Assembly: GCA_026929865.2 (NCBI GenBank)
Contig: CM049402.1
Location: 26,729,001-26,793,000, forward strand
Source of the DNA: Hyperoplus lanceolatus
Taxonomy: Eukaryota > Chordata > Actinopteri > Uranoscopiformes > Ammodytidae
DNA length: 64,000 nucleotides
Direction of reading: 5' to 3'
Positions 23,253 through 35,420 of the stretch are shown here, piece after piece. The position numbers and the translations under genes were made by a program. Every line of letters starts with the position of its first letter. Position 1 is the stretch's first letter. The notes beneath the pieces were generated by a model. That model worked only from the letters and a program-made list of their open reading frames with translations, made no database searches and had not been told where the DNA came from.

Positions 23253-24988
23253 GGGGCCGTATTCACAAAACATTTTAAGGCTAATGGCCTCTGGACACAT
23301 CCTACCTCTACTGCGCGTCTACCTCGCGTCTGCGTCTGACTTTTTGTCACTGACCGTGTAATCAACCTAGAGCGGACCCACATCCAACCTCAGACGCACT
23401 GCTGATGCACGTCGGAGGCACGTCTGCAGCAACGCTCCCCTTTACCTCAGGAGGCTCGCCTATTTTTTTCTGAGAGCCGCGCGTCTCTCTCGGGTCTCTC
23501 TGCTTTAACTGATAGAGAAATACTCTGCTGAGAGTCATATTGACTTCATACCGGCAGTTTTCGCTGTAGTTTCACCATTTCCTAGTGTGTCCCTTTCAAA
23601 ATAAAACTTCAAACAAGCAAAAATGTGACAAAAAAAGGCAATGGGGCGCACGGATTACTGTCCAGACTCAATATTAGACTCAATATAAATCATATGCATC
23701 ATAAATGACACGAAAGAACTTAATTTTTAATGGGAATTATCTATGAAAACTATGTAGAAAGATAGGGCTTTTAGAAGCAGCGCTGCAGCAGCAGTAGCTG
23801 CTGAGACGTTCCATGTGTGTCCGAGAAAAGTCAGAGAGAGGCAGCAGTAAGGTAAGGCGACACGCTCCAGAGGTAGACGCAGGATGTGTGCAGAGGCCGT
23901 TAGAGTAGGTCCTAACGTGCTGATTTGGGAGTAACTCTCAAAAATAAGGGGCGTTTCACTCCTATTTTTAGGACTCCTAACATTTTAAGATAAGTGTAAT
24001 TCACAAAGCATTTTCGCGCTAAGACTAGCTCCTAAATCTATGAAAAGCTAGGAGTCCTCGAGAGGTGTCCTAAGTCACTAAGAGTAGATCACACACAACC
24101 ATTTGATGATGTTTTGGAGAGAATGATAGTGAGCTTTATAAAAGGTACCTTAATAACTGTGAGTTATATAAGTTATATTTAGAAAGTATAGACACATTTA
24201 CATTTATTATATTTATATAAAAAAATATGTATTAAGTTCCTTTTCCTGCAGTTGCTTTGGGTTTATGATGCACTGAAAGTTACTGTTGGTGTCACGTTTG
24301 GGTTTAATTTGTTACTAGAGTAGGCCTATATGTGGCGCTTCGCACCTTCTCCTCCGTTCCACAGGTCCGCTACTGTATAGTTGCGCGTCTCGCCTTTTTC
24401 CTTAAGCATACACTTTACGTTTTCGCCGGCTGTTGTTTCTAAATTGTGAATTTCCTGGTTTGTCGCTGTCTGACTATTGCTGCATAGTCCGCCTTTGAGA
24501 GAAATACAGTGATAGTGCATAGCGTGCAGCTGTTCAATGAGGATATTTTTTCCGATTCAATTCATTGTACAATTTTAAATGAATAGACCTATGTGGCGCT
24601 ATTGTAGGTTAATTGTGAACAAATATGTGGGAAACCCTGCAGTATCTTGGTTTCATGTTTAATAAGTGTTACTTGTCATTAATTGTATATACAAACTATT
24701 TACTTTAATACAGCGACACGATATGGATATCTCCCACAGTGTTTCTATCTTAAATTCACTCTTAGCTCTCATTCCCTCTCATAGAAGGTATGAACATGAC
24801 ATCATCCATAGCAACAGGGTCAACACTGCCCTCTAGTCTTAGCTTAGTAGTCCCTCCCATTCCTTAGTAAAAGTTGGTCTTAGCAGCTTTGTGAATAGGT
24901 TTTAAGAAATTACTCCTTACTAAGAACTTTTAGTGCTCCTTAGGAGTACTCTTAGTGCTAAGATACAATTTTTTGTGTATACGGCCCC
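23253..24988. mobile_element. GGGGCCGTATTCAC-ended element, with a nested MITE
   Basis: The left end GGGGCCGTATTCACAAAACA and the inverted right end (…TTGTGTATACGGCCCC) enclose 1736 bp. Internal motifs ctcctaa/ttaggag and agactagctcc recur in both orientations, as in a common teleost MITE type. A second TIR element (23286-23898) is inserted near its left end. Possible degenerate CTG/CGG flanks. Confidence 0.72.
23286..23898. mobile_element. Nested MITE (613 bp), GGCCTCTG ends
   Basis: The left end GGCCTCTGGACACATCCT is mirrored at the right by AGGATGTGTGCAGAGGCC, and the TIRs continue through GTAGACG. CpG-rich interior (cgcgtct, gacgcac). It interrupts the host element between ctaa and gttag. 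Confidence 0.78.
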
Positions 24989-25128
24989 GGGAGATGAATT
25001 CCACAACACATCATGACAATTCAGATTGTTTTACTATTTTGAAACATATGAAAAGACTGACATTTAAACTGTTGACTATATGACTTATACTGAGATTCCA
25101 GTGCTGTGAACCAGGGCAGAAACAATAG

Positions 25129-25171
<43 letters not shown>

Positions 25172-28100
25172 GTGCTACTAAACTAAGAAAAGTAGCAGAT
25201 GTACCCTTCTCCACTTAACACTTTACTCAGCACTTTTCCTCTTTCATTGAGTTTTAAACGAGTAGCAACATGGAGGTAAATGCCAGCTCCCACCTGCACC
25301 GTCCAATTTCTGCCATTCCGAAGGCATAACAATAACAGCTTGGCTATTTAGAAGTGTCTCAGTATGATCCCACCCCATAACAGAGGGAGGGGTGGAAATG
25401 GTGATAGATCTGCCCCTGCATATTTCGAAGGCAAAAGGAGGGGCCGTTATCTGAAACGGCTAAGAGTTCTAGTTAGCGAGAGGAAACTTCCAGCCTCTTC
25501 AGAATCCATTCATTAATCATAACTAAAGCTTGTTGCTGCTCCAATGAAAGAAAAAAAGAGAGGAAGGAGATAGGGGTTTCGGTGAAAAAAAAAGTATTTC
25601 AATGTCTATGACTGAGCAGGGACACTATTCTATTAATGAAAAGGGAGGAATAGTCGTGTTTAAGCATTATTGCTCCATAATGCCTAATGCTATCTAGGAT
25701 TTTTTTTTTTTCCAACCACCCAAATGGCTCCCTGGGTGCTGAGCTCACCCAGATAATGACAGCAAGGAAGCAGAAAACCAATATTTCTGGCTGGTCTGTG
25801 GAGCTCAATTGGATTTACTGTCAAGCTCCTTCATCAGTTTAATAAAGTCCCTCTCTCCATCCGTCCATCCCAAATCCCTGGGGTCTTTGTACCGACAAGG
25901 CGACCTGCATCAGTCATTAAGGTAACTAAATAAACTGCCCCTGTCGTTACTGTCATTACTTAGGTCTCGTTAAAAGTATTTGGTTTACAAAATTGCAAGT
26001 GTCTGATGGAAAAAGTTGTCCTAACTGTGCGATTGTGACTGTTTCAGTTTCAAGTGATGAAATAAATGAAAATGCTTTGTTAATGTGCGTATTTGTTTTC
26101 TTTCTGAGCGTGAGTTAGGAAGCTTGATACCAGTCTTATGACTCATTTTACATTGGCACTTTCGGCATGAACATCAGTGCACTTCAGGCCGTTTGAGCTA
26201 TTTAGAAGAGGGGACATCATTCATACAAGAACAGTGCCATTTCTTGCACAGTCGGGGGCGGAAATATGGTTATTGCAAGGACATTGCCAATGCTCTCTGT
26301 TGCTGCTTTCACACAATGTACGACAACCTCTGAACAAAAAAATTATATTTTTTGCCCATAATTTTTTTTTTTTTGTAATTTCAAAGTGAAGTGACCCTAG
26401 GGGTGGATATGTTCGAGGCTGAGGAGAATGTTGAAGTGGACCTTGAATATGAAGCATCCTCCTCGGGTGAGAATGAGACATTTAGGGTTGACCGTTATGT
26501 TGTGTTGAAGCCACATTGCTGCTTATGTTTGTTTTGTTTTGTTTATTGAATTAATTATAAAGAGGTGTGGCCTTGGTGTCTGCAGAGGGTGGATAACATA
26601 AATACCTGGCAACCTGGGATCAGATTCAGGTGTGTAATGGGGAAGGCCACACAGTTTTCGACCGTGCTTGTGCTTGTGCTAAATGTTTGTATTGAAAAGA
26701 GCCATTTTGTGTTAAATACGAAAGAGCAATAACCTTTGGAACAGTATGCTTTTTTTGTAGTCAATAAAAGGATTGACATCCAACTATACGCATTTTTTGG
26801 ACATTGCATTAATTGACACGCGCGTCAGACTTCCGTCTAACCCTTACCCCTCGGAGTAATGCTACAGGAAAAGCCAGTACATGTTGCATCTCAAGCACCT
26901 GCAGATCAATTCTCCCTCAGCCTCCAAGAGTGAACCCATTACCTTCCAAAAATGGAAAGTGATAATGTTCCCTCTCCCCACTTGATCAGTTGGGTAGAAT
27001 AAGTGCTTCGCATGTCATCAAAATGGTTCCAAGCACCACTAGATACGCTGTCAGCTATTACCAAGACATATAATCAGCATTTGGGCTCTTCATGACACAT
27101 TATAATACACATTTATTTTTGCTTGTTATTAAGAACTGTTATTTGTTTTCCTTACTGATATTTTGAAAATGATTATAATCATGTTTAAAATAAAATAAAT
27201 CCTTCTAAATGTTTGGAACATTTTTCAACTGATTGCTTTGACAACAGCTTCCATCCTACCTGGCTTGTGGATCCAGTATGTGGATAACTCTTTACTTATT
27301 TTTCTGGTGTACCATGAATTCATCTGATCTCAATGATATGACAAACTGTGTTCAAATGTAATAAAAGCCATGTGTCAACAGTGCATGAGCAAGGTGTACT
27401 GTGTGGATAGTAAAGGCAAAAAAATATGTGACCACAGTTTGCATGCTGTCTTCTATCAAGTGATAACATGTATTTGTATGACCATGATCGTCAGCTACAG
27501 TAGTTTGTTTGCCTAATACAAAATACAAACCTTAACTATACAGATAGCAGAGCAGAACACAGTCTTTGAAATATTTTGCAATCCTTATTTGCAATCTTTG
27601 GAAGGCACTGACAAATTATGCCTTCTTGCCGAATAGTGATAGCATCCGAAAATTGGTTTTAGAAAGCAATGGCAAAACAATTTGTAATACCTCTTGGTCA
27701 TTTATTTTCGCCACAATTGCGTAGTAATTTTAGATACTAAACTAAACAATCCTAAACCAAAGATGCGGGAGATCAGAAAAAGGAAAATTAACAATTGAGT
27801 CCTGATGATAGGGTTGTTAGTTTAGAAATCAATGGGTCATTTTTGAGGGTATTAAACATGTTCTTTTTTGTCATTTTGTTTGAAGGACCAGTTGGCTGTC
27901 AACAGTATGTCATGATAAGCTAAAATTAGCCGATTATATTGGCATGGCCCATGGAACCGTGCTTCTTTGAACCTACTGCAGTATTCTGTGGTTAGATACA
28001 TGCTACTGTGTAATAATTTCTAATGCCAGATCATAAGAAAAACCTATTGCATCCTGCCTTCTTTAACTACACAAACTATGGCATATTGTCTTTTCTATTT

Positions 28101-31100
28101 CTGTCTGTTTTCATTTTGTCAATCAATTGCGATGATCAATAGCGTGGCGGACCTATTTAATTGAACATCATGTTTCCAAGGGGACTATCGGCATAATCAA
28201 CATGGAAGAGACACAGACAGAGAACAGAATGAGCCGCCTCTCCTTAATGTTAATGAATTAGGTGAGATGCTTGTAACACATCACGGCATAATTAAATGAT
28301 ACGGGCCGAGCATGACGAGCACAGGGCATATGAGATGTGCTACTTAATGTGACCAAGCAAACCCAAGCACTGTATCGATCAGCCTCTTAAAGTTCTTAGG
28401 CTTAGTCTCAACCCGTGACCTCCATTACATTTTCGAGTCATTACAGTCGCTTGGCAGGATTTAGTGCAGCTGCAGGCACTATGATGATACATTCAGTTAT
28501 AGAAAAAAAGGAAGAAACAGAAGAGGGGAAAAATATGAAGTAAATGTCTCTTTTATCCATCTCACCCCAGATTCAAATCAATGAGTGTTGCTAATGGCTA
28601 CATGCTAAATATACCTGTCTACTGTCGTCAAGAGAGCATTTCATCCAGGTTGTGTCCCCTGAGGCCGGGATCCCAAAATGTCGGCAGACATGTCGGAGCC
28701 CCCCTGTAGATATGTATCGATAAGTCCATGATTTGGTATGGTGGAGGGCACAGGAGCATAAGTTTAGTGTTGAGGGTGAGGAGGAGAGAAAGGAAGGGTG
28801 GTATCGATTAGCACTCTCATTCAGAAAGTTCAACTACAGTGACTTCTTGGCCCCCACATTAAACAATATGATGAGTGGCGATCAATGAAGTGTCAGGGAG
28901 GGAGAGGGATGCTTTTGGTTCTGTTGGGAAAGGGGGTAAAAGAGTAAGGAGAGATGTGTGTGTGTCACAAGGAGGGGGCTGCTTACACACAGGTGAGAGC
29001 ACCGAGTCCTGAGAGAGTCACTAAGCTGTATTCATTTATTATGCTTGTCTTTCCCATCAATAGACATGTGAATGGATTGCAATGGACCAACTGGGCACAT
29101 TCCAGCTGCCCAAGGGGATCATGGATCCCCCAAAGCCTGACTGTGTCTGAGAAGTATAGAGCCAAGGGCCACAGTCAACATTTCCTCTTCAAAACTGAAG
29201 GAGTCGCGTTTGCATTCACTTCAACAATTTGAAGACACACAAATAAGGGGATTTATGAAGCTATACATATATTTTGTTAAGCTTGCAGTATCCATGGACT
29301 TGCACATTCAGTTTACATATTCCCCCTTCTGCTGTGATGCAATGTGATGTAATACCCGGTACCCTTTGCTTTATTTCATTTGTTGACTAGGATCCTTCCA
29401 TTTATGATAGCAGTTGCAAGCCAAATATGAATAAAAGGCTGTCTGTACTATTGCTTGGTGCCTTTCATACATTGTTTTAGCTAGCACGCCTTTACAAGTG
29501 TTGGCAGAGAGATGATGGAATAGTACAAGAATAAGGGATTTATTCACTTTATTCTTAGACTATTGTCCTTCTCTGTGGCAGTCAACACAAACGGTCTGCT
29601 GATAAATATGTTATGCTCGGGGCTTAACATGATATCAGGCGACTGACAAACATTTATGTTAACTTACACGATCACTGTCTCCCTGTCTCTGCCAGCCCTA
29701 CAGCTCTGCCTATACCAACACCAAGGGAATGCAGATCTCCTGTCTGGTGGTCAGTCAATATATTACTGCCGCATGTTTTCACGCATTATGTATCCACAAG
29801 GTTATGCTTTATGTAGCTGTATGCGCCCCGTCCCGCCCACTCTTGATGATTTGCTATGACATTTGCTACGCAGGACTGTTCAGGACCTCCTCGGGATGAA
29901 TTGTCATAACTGAATTTTCCTCTTTGAAATTTCAAGAGCATTAGTTTGTGACCAAATAAGTTGTACTTGCAAACAATAATGGCTTTCAAATTTGCCTGAG
30001 CTGCACTTTGCATTTAACAAGTGTTAGCATGTCAATATGCTAAGTTGAAATGGTGAACATGGTAAACAATATAGGCCTTCCTGTTAAAAATTATCATTAG
30101 CATTGCCATGTCAGTACAGATCTGCAGAAGATGGTCAGGGACGGATCAGGTGCGCACATTATCATGTATTGTATAATAAGAGAGCACATAAGGTGATGTT
30201 GATGTGAACTAATGTCCAGATTTAGAAGACTGAGTTAACTGTCACTGGCACTGTTGCATTGTCATATATGCAACTCTAATATACAAGTATGTATAATGAA
30301 TATAGTTTTGTATTTGCATTGCTGATATTGCTTTAGATTAATTGTGTGCATTTGGAATTATGCATACATATAAAATGAAAACAATTGAAGCAGCTTTCTC
30401 TAATTAACTTCTGTGACAGCACAATCCATGAAATGAAAATGTGCCCTTTTTGTTGTAATGGATCTTGGCTTGTGCAAATTAATAAAAAAAATATATAATT
30501 TGAAGACAAAAGTAAAACGTATTGTAATGCTGCCTGTTGCGGGTTTTTTTTGTTTACGGTCTTTATATGAAGATTGCCAAAGTGTTACTGTTTGTTGACA
30601 ACATTTTTTTTTTACATTTTACTTTTTCACCACCGTCAGATTTAGTCATGTGGTGGGAGCTGGTTTGTTGCAGCCCTGTTACATCATGAGTAGATATAAA
30701 AAAATAAGTTGAATACTTGGAATTGTTGCAGGATACAGCTCCATAATGATTCTCTTCAATTCAAAGTATGGCCACTCCTAAATCCCCTCTAGATTTGTCT
30801 TGCACGATAGAAAACAATCAATAAAGGCAATACAATTTGAGTTACAATAAAACACTAACATACATGAGATCTTGCCAAGCTCAGAGGACACCCAGTAGCT
30901 GATGTACACTCCCTCAGCCTGAGTGGCTTGTAGGACTGATGATGAAAGAGATATTTAATCCAATTTTCAGGTTGATTATCCTCCTATTTATTTTAGCACA
31001 GAAACCAGCAAGGAGTTATTAAGGATGAAGAGCTGAGCAGCATCTGAAAAAGTTCTTGCTTTTTCTGTCCGGAAACAAAATAAAAGAAGAGAGGAACAAG

Positions 31101-31144
31101 GAGGGAGGGAATGGATGTGACCAGACAAGAGACTCACAAAAACG
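24989..31144. other. Intergenic, largest TE-poor stretch
   Basis: Only the CA tract at 25129 is an obvious repeat. About 25260-25560 and 28130-28330 are non-repetitive with clustered homeodomain-like (taatta, ttaatg) and Sox-like (acaat) words. Neither has a coding frame. A 10-bp inverted pair (gtgtggcctt/aaggccacac) lies at 26564 and 26643. Confidence 0.4.
25129..25170. repeat. (CA)n microsatellite
   Basis: CA tract with one AAA interruption. Confidence 0.97.
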
Positions 31145-31148
31145 TTAA

Positions 31149-31349
31149 AGGTGCTCTGAGGAACTTTCAGTTTGTGTTCATTCTTGCACCCCCTTTGGAT
31201 GAGCATACCCATGACAAAGGCATTAAGATAAACTGTATAGAAATAGCATTATTTGCATTGATGGTCTCGTATGCTGTTACATGCAAATTATGATCACCAG
31301 AGGAAAAATTAGAAATTTCTTAAGTATTAAAAAGTTCCTCGTAGCACCT
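31149..31349. mobile_element. TTAA MITE (201 bp)
   Basis: AGGTGCTCTGAGGAACTTT at the left and its inverse (two differences) at the right, with TTAA at 31145-31148 and 31350-31353. Piggybac/Kolobok-type target choice. Non-coding. Confidence 0.87.
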
Positions 31350-32311
31350 TTAAAGATGAAAATTGCACTGAATCTCTGTCTGGTCTGTCTGTCCTGCAGG
31401 GTATTATGAATATCTGTACAAACTTTACAACATTGCAATCCATGTAATAGTTGTTGATGTATTCTAGTGGTGTGGCTGACTGACAGTGCCATTCCCAAGA
31501 GACAAAACATGGCCCTACTTGCACGGAAACTATATTTATATTTTAACATCCTTATAAACCCTCCCATGTCAGATCACATAGGCCCTCAAATAACTACCTG
31601 AGTCAAATGTAACCACACAAATATCCTGCGGCGATGATGCAGTCCTGTCAAAAGACCTTTAACCTTTAAAAGCAGACGCATCACTAGGCTCTGTCCATGT
31701 TCCCCCAATCCACTGAATAATGTGTCCGTCCTGACTCACTCTGTTGCTCCCTCTAAAAATATATATCCTCTGTTTGTTGATCTGTATCTTACATCATCAT
31801 GCTGAGGTTAGAGCAGTATGTTTCACACACTTTATCCCTGAATGTTTGACTCATGTGATTCATTGAATTCAAGCACATTTTGATCAAGCACTTCTCTTAA
31901 AGGTCACATATTATGCTAAATGCACTTTTTAAATGGGTTCTAACATATCCATGGGTCCACGGTGTGCCTAGGGACTGCCAAATATAAAAAAAAAATAACA
32001 ATCTCACTCTCCCCCTTGCTGAACCACCCCCCCCCCCCCCCAATATACTCCAGTCAGAATTCTCGCCAACTATAACGTCACAGTCGGCACAGCCACATCC
32101 CCATATTGTCTTTATATGTCCATGCTTCCCCCCCCCCCCATTAGTAACCAGAAACTTCCACCGTGCAGTATTCTATGATAACTCCCCTCCCCCCCATTTC
32201 TTATTGGTCCACGGCCCCGAGATCCTCTGGAAAATGTTCCGAGCGACAGCCATGTTGTTTTCCCTGCTAAGCGTCAAGATGCCCGTAGTGCAGCAAACCA
32301 TGCAGAGTGTT

Positions 32312-32840
32312 GCATAAACCAACACAGAAGCATTCTGCTCATAACCCACTAATTTATCTTAATCACAACAGTCTTAATAATGCCGCGTTTATAACAAGAC
32401 AAAGCTTAGGGAACTACTTGTGTAGTAATTCCATCGGTGAAACTAAAAGGAATCTCCTCAATGGTTGTTATTTACCTAGTGTAGCATGTAGCATCAGGAG
32501 TAGCACCCAACGTTTGCTTCGATTACACTAACTTAGCTTTCCCATTGCAGTTTAATAATGCCTCGTTTTTAACACCACAAAGGGTGGGAAGTTATTCCTG
32601 TAGAAACCACATGTGAGGCTACTGTTTTTAAATCGTTTGAGTGTTACTTTTAGCCGTTAGCGCACATGTAGCTTCGGATGTAGCACCCAACGTTTGCTTC
32701 TATTACACTAACTTAGCTTTCCCATTGGAGTTTAATAATGCCTCGTTTTTAACACCACAAAGGATGGGAAGTTATTCATGTAGAAATCAAACTTTGATGC
32801 TACTGTTTTCACTGGTTTTAATCATGTCAGGTCAATCATG
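32312..32840. repeat. 180-bp tandem repeat, about 3 units
   Basis: The block beginning tagcacccaacgtttgcttc at 32501 recurs at 32681, an exact 180-bp offset, with only scattered differences over at least 110 bp. A more diverged third unit precedes it (about 32312-32500), recognisable by taataatgccgcgttt. The array is internal to the TTAA-flanked element. Confidence 0.75.
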
Positions 32841-33086
32841 TCGTCCGGGTAAACACTGTGTTCGCAGTCACGCAGTGTCTCTCTAGTATCACAAGAGCAC
32901 GGCAGAGACAGTGGGAGGGCCCGGCAGAGAGGTGGGAGGGGCCAGCCAGATCGCAGGCTGCAGACACCAATATAGGTCATCCGGAGACCAGAGGAACATC
33001 AGGGTATAGAGGCTTGCTACAATAAATGATCTGAACGGGTTTTTCAGCAAACATTTAAAACAATAAGTATTAGGGGCTACTTAGAC

Positions 33087-35370
33087 CAGTGATTTTCAAC
33101 CAGTATGTGCCGCGAGAGATCGTCAGGTGTGCCGTGGGAAATTTTCTAATATCACCTAATTAACCATTGTCGGGTGTCTGTGCTGTAATAAAGTGTCACA
33201 GATCATGTAATACTCTTCTATGTCAGTGGGTGGCAGCTGAGGGCTTTAAATGCCTGTAAAGACTATAGAGTTAGTGCTGCGCTACACGTGACAGTGACAG
33301 TTTGCGATCAAAGCAAGACGAGCAAGTGACAGGGATGAAAAAAAAAAGTGACAGTGATGGAGACGTTTTTGAGAAGGGAAAATGCAAATGACGAACAGGG
33401 CCCTGGACAAAATTCTGACCCAGATGAAGGCCCAAGTATAAGTGGTCGACAAAAGAAAAAAGACAAGACGGTGAGCTCGAGGCAATACAGCGAAAGCCAT
33501 CTTTCATTTGGATTTACTTTCACCGGGGATGCAAGGGCACCGAGTCCGCTGTGCTTGGTGTGTGGTGAGAACCTATCCAATAGCGCTATGGTGCCAAGCA
33601 AGCTTAAACGCCATCTCCAAACGAAACACCCTTCAGTTGAAAACAAACCGGTGGACTATTTTGTGAGCTTACGTACAAACAATGAGAAACAGGCAACTTT
33701 TTTGAGAAAAACCACAAAGGTAAATGAGAGAGCCCTCAAAGCTAGCTACCTTGTTGCTGAACTCGTAGCTAAAACAAAAAAGTCCCACACTGTGGCAGAA
33801 ACATTAATACTGCCAGCTTGTAAAGCCATTGTGAATGAGATGCTCGGCCCTGCCGTGGCCAAAGAGATAGTGAAAGTGCCTCTCTCAGATAACACAATTG
33901 CCAGACGTATTGATGACATGTCTGCTGACATCAATACTGTTGTTTTGGAAAAAATGCGCATCAGTAAGAAATTTGCCTTACAACTTGATGAGTCGACGGA
34001 TATTGGCCAACGTGCGTTTTGTGGATGGAGAAGCCATTAGAGAAAACTTCCTATTTTGCAAGGCACTGCCAGAAAAATCAACAGGAGAGGAAATATTTTG
34101 GTTCATGTTGGAATATCTTGACAAAAGCGGGCTTACGTGGGAGAACTGCACAGGTGTCTGCACTGATGGAGCCACAGCCATGGTCGGGCGCATCAAAGGC
34201 TTCGTAAGTAGGGTCAAAGAAAGAAACCCAGATGTTACTGTTACGCACTGTTTTTTGCACCGTGAGGCCCTCGTTGCAAAGACCTTACCAGCAGATCTAG
34301 CTCCTGTGTTGGATGATGTTGTGCGCATAGTGAACTTTGTGAAGACGCGACCTTTGAAATCTCGCTTATTTGCGTCTTTGTGTGAGGAAATGGGAGCGGA
34401 ACATAAAGTCCTATTGCTCCACACGGAGGTCCGGTGGCTGTCGCGCGGCAAAGTGCTGGCCCATGTGTATGAGCTGCGAGAGGAACTTAAAGTGTTTCTG
34501 ACAGACGAGAGGTCCGATTTTTCAAAGCAGCTTGCAAGTGATGGGTGGTGTGCAAAGCTGGCATACCTGTCTGATATATTTCATCATCTGAATGAACTGA
34601 ACACACGGATGCAAGACCGAAATGAAAACCTGCTTACAAGCACTGACAGAATGAACGGATTCCGTTTAAAGGTGCAGCTCTTGCAACAACATGTGCAGCG
34701 TGGCAACCTTGAGATGTTCCCACTCACCGAGAAACTGCAGGATGGCAACACTGCTGCAATGTGCGAGGTGATCGGCAAACTTTTGAAAACTCTTGAGGAG
34801 AAGTTGTCATTTTATTTCTCTTCAGCCTTCACAGAATGCTTTGACTGGGTTAGGGACCCATACAGCTCAGCATCCGCTGCTGGAAAGGACATGACTTTAA
34901 AGGAGCAAGAGGAACTCATTGAACTGAAACAAGATTGTGGTTTAAAGCTAAACTTTGCTGATCTTCCTTTGGACAGTTTTTGGTTATATGTTGCCAAGTA
35001 GTTCCCCATTCTGGCCAACAAAGCTATTTTGACATTGCTCCCGTTTTCAACCACATATCTGTGTGAGCTGAGCTTCTCAAGCATGACTGCGATAAAAACT
35101 AAAAACAGAGAGAGACTGAGAGCTGTTGAGGAAGAGCTTTGTGTGTGTCTTTTTACCATTCCTGCCAGGATATCCATTTTGTGTTCATCGAAACAGGCCC
35201 AGGTTTCACACTAAGTGAGTATAAATACATTTAGAAACTATAGTATTAACTATATGTATTATATGTACTGTGTTAGAGTGTCCTTCTGTGTCATTTTGGT
35301 TGGTGGTGTGCCCCAGGATTTTGTAAATGTAAAAAGTGTGCCGGGGCTCAAAAAAGGTTGAAAATCACTG
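33087..35370 (+). mobile_element. hAT transposon, Buster type, 2284 bp
   Basis: The ends are inverted copies of CAGTGATTTTCAACC followed by weaker TIR similarity (TGTGCCG... on both sides). A perfect 8-bp target duplication, acttagac, lies at 33079-33086 and 35371-35378. Its central TA matches the nnnTAnnn pattern known for the Buster branch of hAT. It encodes a BED-finger transposase on the + strand (separate entry). The element sits inside an older TTAA-flanked element. Confidence 0.93.
33348..35214 (+). pseudogene. hAT (ZBED5/Buster-like) transposase, broken
   Basis: BED zinc finger at residues 69-94 of the first frame (CLVC...H-x4-H), then the hAT RNase-H-like core. The first catalytic Asp lies in LDESTD (residues 213-218, near 33990). 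After a frame change come CTDGATAMVG, HCFLHREALVAK, VRWLSRGKVLAHVYELREEL and the C-terminal dimerisation segment (DSFWLYVAK ... [17 protein letters not shown] ... SSKQA). Two lesions are visible. One is a deletion/frameshift near 33999-34010, between DESTDI and NVRFVDG. The other is an in-frame TAG at 34999-35001, after which the same frame continues to 35214. Related domesticated genes in vertebrates (ZBED5, SCAND3/ZBED9, FAM200) derive from this branch, but the breaks argue against host use of this copy. Confidence 0.9.
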
Positions 35371-35420
35371 ACTTAGACCATATAAAATTGACAGCAAAGT
35401 GCATAATATGTGAGCTTTAA

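Larger units (their letters stand above)
31901..35416. mobile_element. TTAA-flanked non-autonomous DNA element, interrupted by the hAT
   Basis: The left end AGGTCACATATTATGC (31901) and the inverted right end (35401-35416; one mismatch in 16) are each flanked by TTAA, at 31897-31900 and 35417-35420. TTAA targets are typical of piggyBac and Kolobok. Excluding the hAT and one target duplication it is about 1.22 kb and carries no transposase. It contains poly-C runs (about 32028, 32130, 32189) and a 180-bp tandem repeat. Confidence 0.8.

Noticed and set aside
26490-26802. Possible solo LTR or SINE (aataaaagg near the right side)
   Set aside because: An AATAAA and a short inverted pair are not enough. 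No flanking duplication or A/B box could be defended.
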